This document shows positions 1 to 11,486 of a stretch of 55,344 nucleotides of DNA, one piece after another. The stretch comes from Ruminococcus sp. (GTDB taxonomy: Bacteria > Bacillota > Clostridia > Oscillospirales > Ruminococcaceae), in NCBI GenBank assembly GCA_024403995.1, contig JAKSQT010000008.1, forward strand, positions 1-55,344. Reading direction: 5' to 3'. The notes beneath the pieces were generated by a model. The model saw only the letters and a list, made by a program, of their open reading frames with translations, was not told where the DNA came from and did no database searches. Each line of letters starts with the position of its first letter. Positions within the stretch are counted from its first letter, which is position 1. A program made the position numbers and the translations under genes.

Positions 1-74
1 TACGTATTTCAAGGTTTTCTGACGCAGAATTTCTTCTTCAGGACAAGCAGAAAATTCAAGATTTAGTTGGTGGA

Positions 75-108
75 GCAATAAGTACAAAATTTATATAAGC
101 AACGCTGT
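75..108. repeat. Family A inverted-repeat arm (solo fragment)
   Basis: The stretch AATAAGTACAAA followed by a TATATAAGC..CGCTGT end matches the right arm of the intergenic inverted repeats at 13892-13999 and 4703-4928. Only one arm is recognisable here, so this is a remnant downstream of rsgI. Confidence 0.5.
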
Positions 109-117
109 AAAAGGGGG

Positions 118-167
118 AATGCCGCACCGAAAAGCTGAATGAAGGGAAGGCTTTCCGATGCGGCATT
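118..167 (-). terminator. Hairpin terminator of the sigI-rsgI unit
   Basis: Arms 118-135 and 150-167 pair over 18 bp with two G-U wobbles (AATGCCGCA on the outside). On the minus strand the hairpin is followed by CCCCCTTTTAC, an imperfect T-run. It lies 37 bp after the rsgI stop. Confidence 0.6.
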
Positions 168-203
168 GCAATGATGGTATATATGAAGAAAATTGGAGAT
201 GGC

Positions 204-1313
204 TTAATCAAGTGCCTGTTCAGTTTCAACAGACGGAAGAATATCTTCAATTTCGTTATTTTTTTCGGTAAGTACAGGCTTCGGCGGTTCGTTTTCCGCA
301 GTCTCATTCTCCTCAGTATGAACAGGCGGACGTGGACACGAAAGCTTCGGCGATTTAAGTTCAAGTTCAGGAAGTCCCGCTTCACGGTCGTGGTGAACTC
401 CTATATCAGGCTTGTCTTTATCATCTGCAGCGGGAGGTTCAGGGGCAGGCACGCCGTTTTCAGGAGCAATCGGAAGCGGTTGGTTTTCCTTGTCTTTTAT
501 GTCATGTTCAGGCTTTGCATCAGGCTTATCGCCGATTTCAGGTGCAGGAGTCTGACCATTTGCGATATCGGGTGGTGCAGGAGCATCATGCTCTGCAATT
601 TTTTCGTCAGGCTGAGGCGGCTTTACAGCTTCGTCAACAGGTGCAGGCGGAGCGGCAGGAGCATTCTTATCCTCAACAGGCTGCGGCGGAACAGGCTTTT
701 CGCCTTCGGGAGCTGCAACAGGCTCTTTTGGTTTCTTAGGAGGAGCGACTGTATCATGGACAACAGGTTTCAGTTTAAGTCCAGAGATACTGTTTTCAAA
801 TTCGTCCTTGTAAGAAACATAGTCATCAGAGCTGTCAGTTGATATCACAACGTCAACGGTATCACCGCTTGTTATGATGCCCTTGGATATCTCAATTTCC
901 AGCAGTTCATTGGCAACAGTAAGTTTATCCTTGCCTTTGCCGTCATAGTCTTTGAGGATTTCCTCTCCGCATTCGTTGTCGCTTCTGAGGTAGAGTACCT
1001 CGCCTTTTTTGTTAAGTCCCATTTTAATGTCAGCTTCGGAAGAAATCTGAACAGTAGAATAGGTCTTGAGGTTTTTTGCGTAATATCCGTAGCCTGTGCC
1101 TGCGATGACCGCAAGGCAGGCAGCAGCGGCGGCAATTCTTGTGATAATAAAACCGGAACGGACAGCTGAACCGCTGTTTATGTTCATAAGAACAGGATCA
1201 GTGACAGTCTGACCGACTTCATAGTGAAGATCAGCCGCATGGACAAAGACGGACTCATCGTCCATCAATATTGCATACCCCTCGTGGATTTCCATTACAA
1301 TGTATTTTTTCAT
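204..1313 (-). CDS. rsgI: RsgI-type transmembrane anti-sigma factor
   Basis: A 369-residue anti-sigma factor partner of the SigI gene just upstream. Residues 1-45 (MKKYIVMEIHEGYAI..) look like the cytosolic RsgI N-terminal domain that binds SigI, residues 54-78 are a single membrane helix, and residues 80-190 form the juxtamembrane extracytoplasmic domain. The remaining 180 residues are a low-complexity Pro/Ala/Glu/Lys tail. I see no carbohydrate-binding module, unlike the sensor RsgI proteins of Clostridium thermocellum. The family usually has an Asn-Pro autocleavage pair after the first juxtamembrane strand; the equivalent place here reads ISSEADIKMGL, without NP. The start at 1313 is chosen because GGGAGG lies just upstream and it is 1 nt after the sigI stop. 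Role by family: membrane sequestration of SigI. The signal it senses is unknown; the tail may span the cell wall. Confidence 0.85.
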   Translation of the reverse strand: MKKYIVMEIHEGYAILMDDESVFVHAADLHYEVGQTVTDPVLMNINSGSAVRSGFIITRIAAAAACLAVIAGTGYGYYAKNLKTYSTVQISSEADIKMGLNKKGEVLYLRSDNECGEEILKDYDGKGKDKLTVANELLEIEISKGIITSGDTVDVVISTDSSDDYVSYKDEFENSISGLKLKPVVHDTVAPPKKPKEPVAAPEGEKPVPPQPVEDKNAPAAPPAPVDEAVKPPQPDEKIAEHDAPAPPDIANGQTPAPEIGDKPDAKPEHDIKDKENQPLPIAPENGVPAPEPPAADDKDKPDIGVHHDREAGLPELELKSPKLSCPRPPVHTEENETAENEPPKPVLTEKNNEIEDILPSVETEQALD

Positions 1314-1314
1314 G

Positions 1315-2034
1315 TTATTTCCCTCCCTTGAGAACCTGCATGATATGTCCACGCATAATTTCGTAGCCGTTAGTACATATCAGAAGAACAGCCACGAGAT
1401 ATCTTCTGTGTCTCTCAAGTGACTTGCGTTCAACATCAGCACCCTCTGCAAGCTTTGCAAGCGGAACACGTTTTGTCCGCAGGAAATCCTCAAGTATTTC
1501 AGGATTATTTCTTGCATAGGAAACAGCTTTCTGACATATTTCAAGCGTTCTCTGTTGTCTTGGTGAATTATCTGCCACATCGCTCATAGAAACACCAAAG
1601 TCCGTCATCTGAGCCGAAAGCTCCTCGATCTCATGTCGGGTAGCTTCACGTATCTCATTTTCCGAATACTCATCATGAGTATCCTGAATTGTATCGATCA
1701 GTTCGGATTTATCATCATCAGCAGTGCTTTCAAGAGAAATCTGTCCCTGATTCTTTTTTTCCTTACGGTAGTTGTCTATGAGTCTGTTTTTTATCTGTAG
1801 TGCAGCAAATTTCAGAAAAGAGCCTTTCAGTTTAGAATAATTGCGAATAGCTTCATAAAATGCAAACATTGCGATGCTCAGTTCATCATCGCTGCTGTCC
1901 GGCGGACGTTTAAGGAACTTTGAGGTTTCGGATTTGATAAACGGCATATAAGCCTGAATCAGATCGTCAGCCGCTCTGCTGTCTTTTTTTGCCGCATAGA
2001 CCTGCGAAATGAGCTGATGTGCGCTGGGTTCCAT
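1315..2034 (-). CDS. sigI: RNA polymerase sigma factor SigI
   Basis: A 239-residue alternative sigma factor of the SigI family. The N-terminal half carries sigma region 2 features (DDELSIAMFAFYEAIRNY, then FLKFAALQIKNRLIDNYRK, typical of SigI); the C-terminal half (RTKRVPLAKLAEG..RKSLERHRRYLVAVLL) is the DNA-binding part. In Bacillus it answers heat and envelope stress; in cellulosomal clostridia paralogues switch on cellulase genes when the partner RsgI senses polysaccharide. A GTG at 2043 lies inside the ribosome site, so the ATG at 2034, six bases after GGAGGTG, is the better start. It is followed by rsgI after 1 nt, and by position it can be proposed to control the neighbouring dockerin enzymes. 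That link is inference: those genes appear to have sigma-A promoters. Confidence 0.88.
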   Translation of the reverse strand: MEPSAHQLISQVYAAKKDSRAADDLIQAYMPFIKSETSKFLKRPPDSSDDELSIAMFAFYEAIRNYSKLKGSFLKFAALQIKNRLIDNYRKEKKNQGQISLESTADDDKSELIDTIQDTHDEYSENEIREATRHEIEELSAQMTDFGVSMSDVADNSPRQQRTLEICQKAVSYARNNPEILEDFLRTKRVPLAKLAEGADVERKSLERHRRYLVAVLLICTNGYEIMRGHIMQVLKGGK

Positions 2035-2119
2035 GTCTGTCACCTCCGAAGTATTGCTCCGTCAATGATACTGCCGCACCTGTGCATTAAAGCACAAATA
2101 CAGGCGGTACTATAAAGAG

Positions 2120-2152
2120 TAATACGCAGATACTTCACCAAAATCGGGGTAT
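2120..2152 (-). promoter_or_regulatory. Possible SigI-type promoter before sigI
   Basis: On the minus strand ATACCCCG is followed about 19 nt later by CGTATTA. SigI promoters in Bacillus have a C-rich -35 (ACCCC) and a CGAA/CGTA-like -10, which would fit autoregulation. The spacing is longer than I expect for the family, so this is tentative. Confidence 0.25.
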
Positions 2153-2185
2153 CTGAAATATTTTTTTGTTTTAATTTTATAGAAT

Positions 2186-2219
2186 ACCGCACAAAGCGCA
2201 TAAGACGGCATTGTGCGGT
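2186..2219 (-). terminator. Terminator-like hairpin after GH9
   Basis: ACCGCACAA..TTGTGCGGT arms immediately after the GH9 stop on the minus strand; the downstream T-run is weak. The ACCGCAC arm resembles the ends of element C (22735-22909), so it may derive from that repeat. Confidence 0.5.
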
Positions 2220-2226
2220 GTTATTG

Positions 2227-4584
2227 TTATTTTGAACTGTCGATAACAAGCTGACGGAGAATTATCTCATCAAAAACATCAATTTCGCCGTCATTATTGA
2301 AGTCAAACTGTTCGGCAGTCTCCTTTGTGTCAAACGGTGCAGTTCCGAGGAGCATTTTGCGGAGACGGACAAGCTGTGAGACTTTATACACCTTTGCCGG
2401 TTTTGTGCCGTCAGGCTCAGTACCGCCGATAAGCTTTCCGTCAGCATAAACGCATACATTGTCGCAGCGCTTTGCAAGTTCAACGCCGCCTACGATAGTA
2501 TCATAATCCTCTGTTATTTCTTCAATTCCCTGTCTGCTCCAGTCATTTGTCGGATCCCAGTTGTCACCGTAGTACATACCGATTATGAACTGATATTTTT
2601 TGTTGGAGTTGGCAATTGCATAGTCAGGCCACGAAATTTCCACATAGTAGATATTGTCCTTATACTGCTTTGGCTGAGAGAGAACAGCGGCTTTGCCTGT
2701 GACCTCAGTTTCGACCTGATCGTAGGTTTTCTGGAGAACGAAGCTTGACGGTATATCAGTATTATTCTCAAACTCGGAAATATCAAAAAAGTAGCGGATA
2801 GAGAGGTCGTTATGCGGTTCAAGAGAATCAGTATTTACAAAGAATGTCAGCTTTGTAACGCCTGCGCCTGTATTTTCGGGAGAATCCGAACAGTAGCCTG
2901 CCGCCCAGAAATCGTCACCTGAGAAAAGCTGGGAGTCGTCTTCTTTTTCGGCAGGAGGGAAATCCTCAGTCGGCTTCATCGTCTCGTCACCGCAGAAAAG
3001 ATACAGACCTGCGGCTGCACCGACGATAGCTGCGTTATAGTCAATGGTTACTTCATTGTATATCCAGTCGTTTGTGGTATCATGGTGGTCGTCATGCTCG
3101 TCAGGGCCGCCTGCGAGAGCACCATAGAGAACGTGCTTATGTTCGCCCTTGTCCTCAGCCATTGTAAGTCCTGATGCGGCACGGTGATGAGGGTATTTTA
3201 CCGAATTTTCGCCGTATCCGACAACATAGTTCCTGCCGAGCGGGTTGTCTCCGATGATATACTCCATCTGACCGAGTGCCCAGTTAGAGAAGGTGTAGTC
3301 CTCATGGTCAGGGTTATACAGGTCTTTGCCTTTCTGATATTTGTCATATACAAGAGCGCAGAACTGAGCGGCTGTGTTGTAACGTGCGCTTCCCCATGTG
3401 TCGAGCCAGAAATAACCGGCAGGAGTGATCGTACCGATATCGCCCTTCATCCATGCGTTGACAGCCTTAGCCTCCATTTTCCAGAAGTCTATCTCCTCAT
3501 AGGGATTTCTGCCTGCGGCTTCACGGTATTCCTCGCAGACATCGGGATAAATGTCCTGAATTCGTCCGAGAAGGATAGAAACGCCGTTCCACATATCGTT
3601 CCAGCAGAGTACATATCCCGGAGGTGCATAGTAATCTACATATTCTATGCATTCTTCAAGATAGCGGTGGTCTTTGGTTATGAGATAAAGCCAGCAAGCG
3701 GCGAATGAGAAATCGTCCTCCCATTTGCTTGATGTATAGTAGCTGTCAGGGCCGTCTTTTCCGAGACCGACTTTTTTTTCATTTTTTGCGGCAAAATCAA
3801 AGAGCGCCTTTGAGTAGTCAAGGCATTTTTCGGCATATTCGGGGTCTGTTTCGAGGAAGTTGTAATAGTTTATGGCAAGTGCGGCGGCGCTGAGAGATAC
3901 GTCGTCGGTCGTAGGAATTTCGGATGTTGCAAAGTATGCAGGACGAGCCATTGCGTCTATTTCAGGAGCCTGCCAGTAGCTGTGGTCAATATCGCCGTCA
4001 CCGACTTCATAGCAGAAAGCAACTACATCGCCGTTTTTGTCACGGAAAGTGCTTCTCATGAAATAGTCACTGAAATAGCGGCATATCGTTTCGGCATGAG
4101 CATCCTGACCTGTTTTTTCATAGGCTTCACGGAATTCATAGTAGCCCCATGACACGACAGATGCGGCATATGCTTCAGGCAGACCGAATTTAACGTGGTC
4201 GCCTGCGTCATGGAAACCGCCTGAAACATCGACAAAACCGTCACCGTCGGGGTCGAGGATATCGCTGTACTGTTTTATGAATGAATCTGAAAGGTTTGTG
4301 CCGACTTCGTTTTCATCCATAGGCTGGAGCGGAACTTTTGAGTCATATACGTGGCAGTCACCACGCCATGAGAGCAGATTGTTCTCGGAAACGCCTGTGC
4401 CGCACATATTTGCGTCATAGAAAAACATGGTATACTGGAGCAGTTTAGCCCAGTTGTTTTCGGTCTCCTCATAGTCTGCGGCATCAGGAGTAGCTTCACA
4501 GAATGCACTTAATGACGGGGAAACGGCTGAGAATGCAGTGATTACCGCAGCAGCGGCAGAGATGCATTTTTTTATTTTATGCAT
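2227..4584 (-). CDS. GH9 endoglucanase with CBM3 and atypical dockerin
   Basis: A secreted 785-residue cellulase. A signal peptide (MHKIKKCISAAAAVITAFSA) is followed by a GH9 catalytic domain at about 40-550 with the catalytic Asp pair in GGFHDAGDHVKFGLP, the His in HHRAASG and the acid Glu in EVTIDYNAA. A family 3 carbohydrate-binding module (about 560-720; IRYFFDISE, NDWSRQG) follows, the arrangement of processive GH9-CBM3c endoglucanases. The C-terminal dockerin (about 728-785) is odd: the second calcium loop DFNNDGEIDVFD is intact but the first repeat begins AKVYKVSQLVRLRK and lacks the DxNxDG loop. ATG at 4584 has AAAGGA upstream; an upstream in-frame start at 4659 overlaps the promoter and is rejected. 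It substitutes for no other gene here; two other GH9 enzymes lie at 36-42 kb. Confidence 0.9.
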   Translation of the reverse strand: MHKIKKCISAAAAVITAFSAVSPSLSAFCEATPDAADYEETENNWAKLLQYTMFFYDANMCGTGVSENNLLSWRGDCHVYDSKVPLQPMDENEVGTNLSDSFIKQYSDILDPDGDGFVDVSGGFHDAGDHVKFGLPEAYAASVVSWGYYEFREAYEKTGQDAHAETICRYFSDYFMRSTFRDKNGDVVAFCYEVGDGDIDHSYWQAPEIDAMARPAYFATSEIPTTDDVSLSAAALAINYYNFLETDPEYAEKCLDYSKALFDFAAKNEKKVGLGKDGPDSYYTSSKWEDDFSFAACWLYLITKDHRYLEECIEYVDYYAPPGYVLCWNDMWNGVSILLGRIQDIYPDVCEEYREAAGRNPYEEIDFWKMEAKAVNAWMKGDIGTITPAGYFWLDTWGSARYNTAAQFCALVYDKYQKGKDLYNPDHEDYTFSNWALGQMEYIIGDNPLGRNYVVGYGENSVKYPHHRAASGLTMAEDKGEHKHVLYGALAGGPDEHDDHHDTTNDWIYNEVTIDYNAAIVGAAAGLYLFCGDETMKPTEDFPPAEKEDDSQLFSGDDFWAAGYCSDSPENTGAGVTKLTFFVNTDSLEPHNDLSIRYFFDISEFENNTDIPSSFVLQKTYDQVETEVTGKAAVLSQPKQYKDNIYYVEISWPDYAIANSNKKYQFIIGMYYGDNWDPTNDWSRQGIEEITEDYDTIVGGVELAKRCDNVCVYADGKLIGGTEPDGTKPAKVYKVSQLVRLRKMLLGTAPFDTKETAEQFDFNNDGEIDVFDEIILRQLVIDSSK

Positions 4585-4629
4585 AAAATCATTCCTTTCT
4601 GAATTGATCAAGTATAGTCTGATAAATAT

Positions 4630-4659
4630 ATTATATCCTGTCAGAACATCCGCTGTCAA
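4630..4659 (-). promoter_or_regulatory. Sigma-A promoter of GH9
   Basis: TTGACA (4654-4659) and TATAAT (4630-4635) with an 18-bp spacer, about 45 bp before the GH9 start. Confidence 0.6.
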
Positions 4660-4702
4660 GAAATATATTGCGGTATTGCAGAAAAATCCCGAATTCGCAC
4701 AA

Positions 4703-4928
4703 CAACGGTACTCTTATAAAAGTTTGTACTATCTATCGGGGCAAACCTTTTTTAGGAAATGTTTGCCCTGAAAAACACCCAAAAGTTTTAGGAAGGGAGT
4801 TTGAGGGTGACTCCCCACAGGGTGGGGAGATGTCACGAAGTGACAGAGGAGGACGTGGCATCAGCCAACCCTTTTTCAAAAGGTTTTCCCTCAATAATAA
4901 GTACAAATTTTCTATAAGAGTACTGCTG
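4703..4928. repeat. Family A long inverted-repeat element
   Basis: The left arm (4703-4729, CAACGGTACTCTTATAAAAG..) is an imperfect inverted copy of the right arm (4901-4928, GTACAAATTTTCTATAAGAG..). The interior has a GGGCAAACCT..AGGTTTGCCC-like hairpin and, at 4785-4890, a segment with short palindromes (CTCCCCACAGGGTGGGGAG and GTCACGAAGTGAC). The right half recurs inverted at 55262-55344 and a 108-bp form lies at 13892-13999. No transposase is encoded: MITE-like. Apart from this and the GH9 promoter, 4585-4951 holds nothing else I can see. Confidence 0.65.
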
Positions 4929-4951
4929 CTGCGTGAAATCGGGATGAAGTA

Positions 4952-5417
4952 TTATTCAGGAAGTTTAGTGATAAGTTCAAGCATGAATTTCTGGATAGTA
5001 AGTGCATCAAGGTTGGTTATGCCGTCATTTCCGCTGACATCGCCGTTAAGCATACCCTGACGTGTGATATGTGTGGGGGCATTGCCGTTCAGACCGTATT
5101 TGCCGGGATTTGCTTCACTTATTGCAGGACAGTACAGCTTTTCATCCGATTTTACGACGAGAGAAGGCATAATAGAGCCGCTGAAATATTTAACTGATGA
5201 AGGAACCAAAATTTCAGTAATATCCGCACTTCTGTCAAAAATATTGCTGCATATTCCGACAGTGCCCTCCTCAAAAAAAGCCTTTTCAACGTGTCTGTCA
5301 GCGTAAACAGCCCAGTTTCCTATGTAGCCTATGCCGTCTGTTTCAGATGGCTGAGTATCTGCCGCATTATCGGGCAGAATGATATCTTCTTTTTCTTAAG
5401 GATATGATTTTCTTCAT
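4952..5417 (-). pseudogene. Broken BspA-like/dockerin gene
   Basis: Remnant of a secreted dockerin protein. The ATG at 5417 has AGGGGA upstream and begins MKKIISLRKRR, but this frame stops after 16 codons. A +1 frame, open from the stop at 5396-5398, encodes a leucine-rich-repeat-like stretch (KAFFEEGTVGICSNIF, ITEILVPSSVKYFSGS) and then only the second half of a ruminococcal dockerin (ISEANPGKYGLNG.. to DGITNLDALTIQKFMLELI). The first calcium repeat (GDxNCDG..VVLIMQ) is missing: KLYCPA runs straight into the inter-repeat ISEANPGKYG. Signal-peptide core and first dockerin repeat are both lost, which suggests an inactive gene with an internal frameshift and in-frame deletion. The promoter and RBS remain, so decay may be recent. 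A two-base sequencing error could not restore the missing repeat. Confidence 0.75.
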
Positions 5418-5450
5418 AAAAAATTTCCCCTGAAAAATAATATATAAGCT

Positions 5451-5478
5451 ATTATATCACAATATATTTTTTATTCAA
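5451..5478 (-). promoter_or_regulatory. Promoter of the broken dockerin gene
   Basis: TTGAAT (5473-5478), 16-bp spacer, TATAAT (5451-5456), about 35 bp before the ATG at 5417. Confidence 0.5.
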
Positions 5479-5530
5479 TGGTCAGATTATACAAAGGAAA
5501 ATCTCCTTTTAGTAAGACACGTCAAAAAAA

Positions 5531-5555
5531 CAGTACCGCCATTCAGACGGTACTG
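5531..5555 (-). terminator. Terminator of the GH2 gene
   Basis: CAGTACCG..CGGTACTG hairpin followed on the minus strand by TTTTTTTGAC, ten bases after the GH2 stop. Confidence 0.85.
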
Positions 5556-5564
5556 CCAAAAATA

Positions 5565-9842
<4,278 letters not shown>

Positions 9843-9844
9843 TT

Positions 9845-9873
9845 ATTTTATCACATTTTATACATACAGTCAA
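9845..9873 (-). promoter_or_regulatory. Promoter of GH2
   Basis: TTGACT (9868-9873), 17-bp spacer, TAAAAT (9845-9850), about 30 bp before the TTG start. Confidence 0.5.
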
Positions 9874-9948
9874 CACATAAAAAGAACAAAAAGGTGTAAA
9901 AATAGATGATTTTTGAGAATATCTGTGCATAATTTGTGTGTCTGATGC

Positions 9949-9977
9949 TTGAAATATTAAATAAGAAGTGATATAAT
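9949..9977 (+). promoter_or_regulatory. Promoter of the MATE gene
   Basis: TTGAAA (9949-9954), 17-bp spacer, TATAAT (9972-9977), about 45 bp before the ATG. It is divergent from the GH2 promoter. Confidence 0.6.
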
Positions 9978-10023
9978 AATAAATATTATAACTCAAAAAT
10001 AGGAAAGGAACGGCAGAAGAATA

Positions 10024-11382
10024 ATGACAAAAAAATTGACAAAAGATAATGACAGACGAATTTACACAATGGCGGAGGAAAAAACGTCAGCGGCAGTGCT
10101 GAAAATGGGATTGCCGGTTACACTCGGTATGCTTTTTATGGTGGCATATAATCTTGTTGACACGTATTTTGTGGGACTTCTGCATGATGACTATCAGCTT
10201 GCGGCGACAAATCTTGCGTATCCGGTCATGATGATAATGATCGCAGTTTCGGGCATTGCAGGAAACGGCGGCGCATCGTATATTGCCCGATGCATAGGCG
10301 CAGACAGGAAAGATGAAGCAAATCATACGCTTATGATAGGATTTGAACTGATACTGACGGCCGGCATTGTGATAACAGCTTTTGGTATAATTTTTATTGA
10401 CCCGATAGTAAAACTTCTTGGAGCAAAAGATAATACATTTGATTATACAAAGGACTATGTGCTTATCATGTTTATAGGCTGTATTTTTACGATGGGAAAC
10501 TATGCGGTCGGTCAGCTCCTTCGCAGTGAGGGTTCGACATTTTACTCAATGATAGGCATGATAATTGGCACAATTACTAATATCATACTCGATCCATTGT
10601 TTATTTTTACCCTGAAAATGGAGATAAAAGGTGCGGCAATAGCTACGGTTATCGGAAATGCAGTCGGAATGTTCGTGATGCTTGGCTTCTATTTCAGCGG
10701 AAAAACCATTCTGAAACCGTCACTGGAATATAAGCATTTTGACAAAAACATAATAAAAGAGATAATGCTTGTGGGCATACCGCATACTTTTGAGCAGTTT
10801 TTCTCTACTGCGGCTATAATTGTCAGCAACAATCTTGCCGCAGATTATGGTGAACTGACGGTTGCGGCAATGGGAATATCAAACAAAATAATGACATTCG
10901 GCGGTTATGTTTATCAGGGCATGGCGGCAGGCTGTCAGCCTCTTATGGGATATAACTACGGCGCAAAGAATTTCAGCCGCATGAAAAGCCTTATCATGGC
11001 AGGCGTTATTGAAACAAGCATTATCGAGATCTGCATTATGGCAGCTTACGGTATATTTGCGCCCGAACTTATCGGCATATTTTCGGAGAATTCCGAGGTA
11101 ATACAGACTGGCGTGAGGACGCTTCGTGCGGCAATGCTGATGCTGCCGTTTGTCGGGGCAACATCAATTTCACGCAATACATTCAATGCGATAGGTATGC
11201 CGCTGTATGCTTTCGGCATCACTATCGTTCGTCAGCTTGTGCTTTACATACCGTTTCTGCTGATCTTCAACCGTTTATGGCAGTACAGCGGACTGATTTT
11301 TGCACAGCCTGTTGAGGAAATGGTCTGCATGGTATTCTCAATGTTTTTGCTGATGCGTGTGATAAAGCAGCAGAACAATTGA
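10024..11382 (+). CDS. MATE family multidrug/metabolite exporter
   Basis: A 452-residue polytopic membrane protein of usual MATE length, with twelve hydrophobic segments in two homologous halves. Diagnostic sequences are KMGLPVTLGMLFMVAYNLVD at the first helix, GNGGASYIARCIGA and, in the second half, GYNYGAKNFSRMK and TSISRNTFNAIG. The family exports cationic compounds or peptides in exchange for sodium or protons; substrate cannot be told from sequence. It stands alone between two divergent or co-directional dockerin genes with its own promoter; the ribosome site AGGAAAGG lies 14 nt before ATG, a rather long spacing. A link to sugar use is not implied. Confidence 0.88.
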   Translation: MTKKLTKDNDRRIYTMAEEKTSAAVLKMGLPVTLGMLFMVAYNLVDTYFVGLLHDDYQLAATNLAYPVMMIMIAVSGIAGNGGASYIARCIGADRKDEANHTLMIGFELILTAGIVITAFGIIFIDPIVKLLGAKDNTFDYTKDYVLIMFIGCIFTMGNYAVGQLLRSEGSTFYSMIGMIIGTITNIILDPLFIFTLKMEIKGAAIATVIGNAVGMFVMLGFYFSGKTILKPSLEYKHFDKNIIKEIMLVGIPHTFEQFFSTAAIIVSNNLAADYGELTVAAMGISNKIMTFGGYVYQGMAAGCQPLMGYNYGAKNFSRMKSLIMAGVIETSIIEICIMAAYGIFAPELIGIFSENSEVIQTGVRTLRAAMLMLPFVGATSISRNTFNAIGMPLYAFGITIVRQLVLYIPFLLIFNRLWQYSGLIFAQPVEEMVCMVFSMFLLMRVIKQQNN

Positions 11383-11410
11383 AAAATGCACCAAATCTTC
11401 ATTTTGTGAG

Positions 11411-11439
11411 TTGTCTTTCTGAGAAAAATACTATATAAT
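11411..11439 (+). promoter_or_regulatory. Promoter of GH43
   Basis: TTGTCT (11411-11416), 17-bp spacer, TATAAT (11434-11439), about 47 bp before ATG. No terminator is obvious between the MATE stop and this promoter. Confidence 0.5.
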
Positions 11440-11486
11440 TAGTATATAAATGTTAGCTTTTTTGAACATTTTTTCAGGAGGATATT

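Noticed and set aside
171-842. Long plus-strand ORF over rsgI
   Set aside because: Antisense shadow of the Pro/Ala-rich RsgI tail; Arg/Phe-rich, no ribosome site or family.
3184-3708. Plus-strand ORF inside the GH9 gene
   Set aside because: Shadow frame of a clear GH9 coding region.
4668-5060. Plus-strand 130-codon ORF
   Set aside because: It spans a family A repeat and the reverse of the dockerin remnant; no coding signal.
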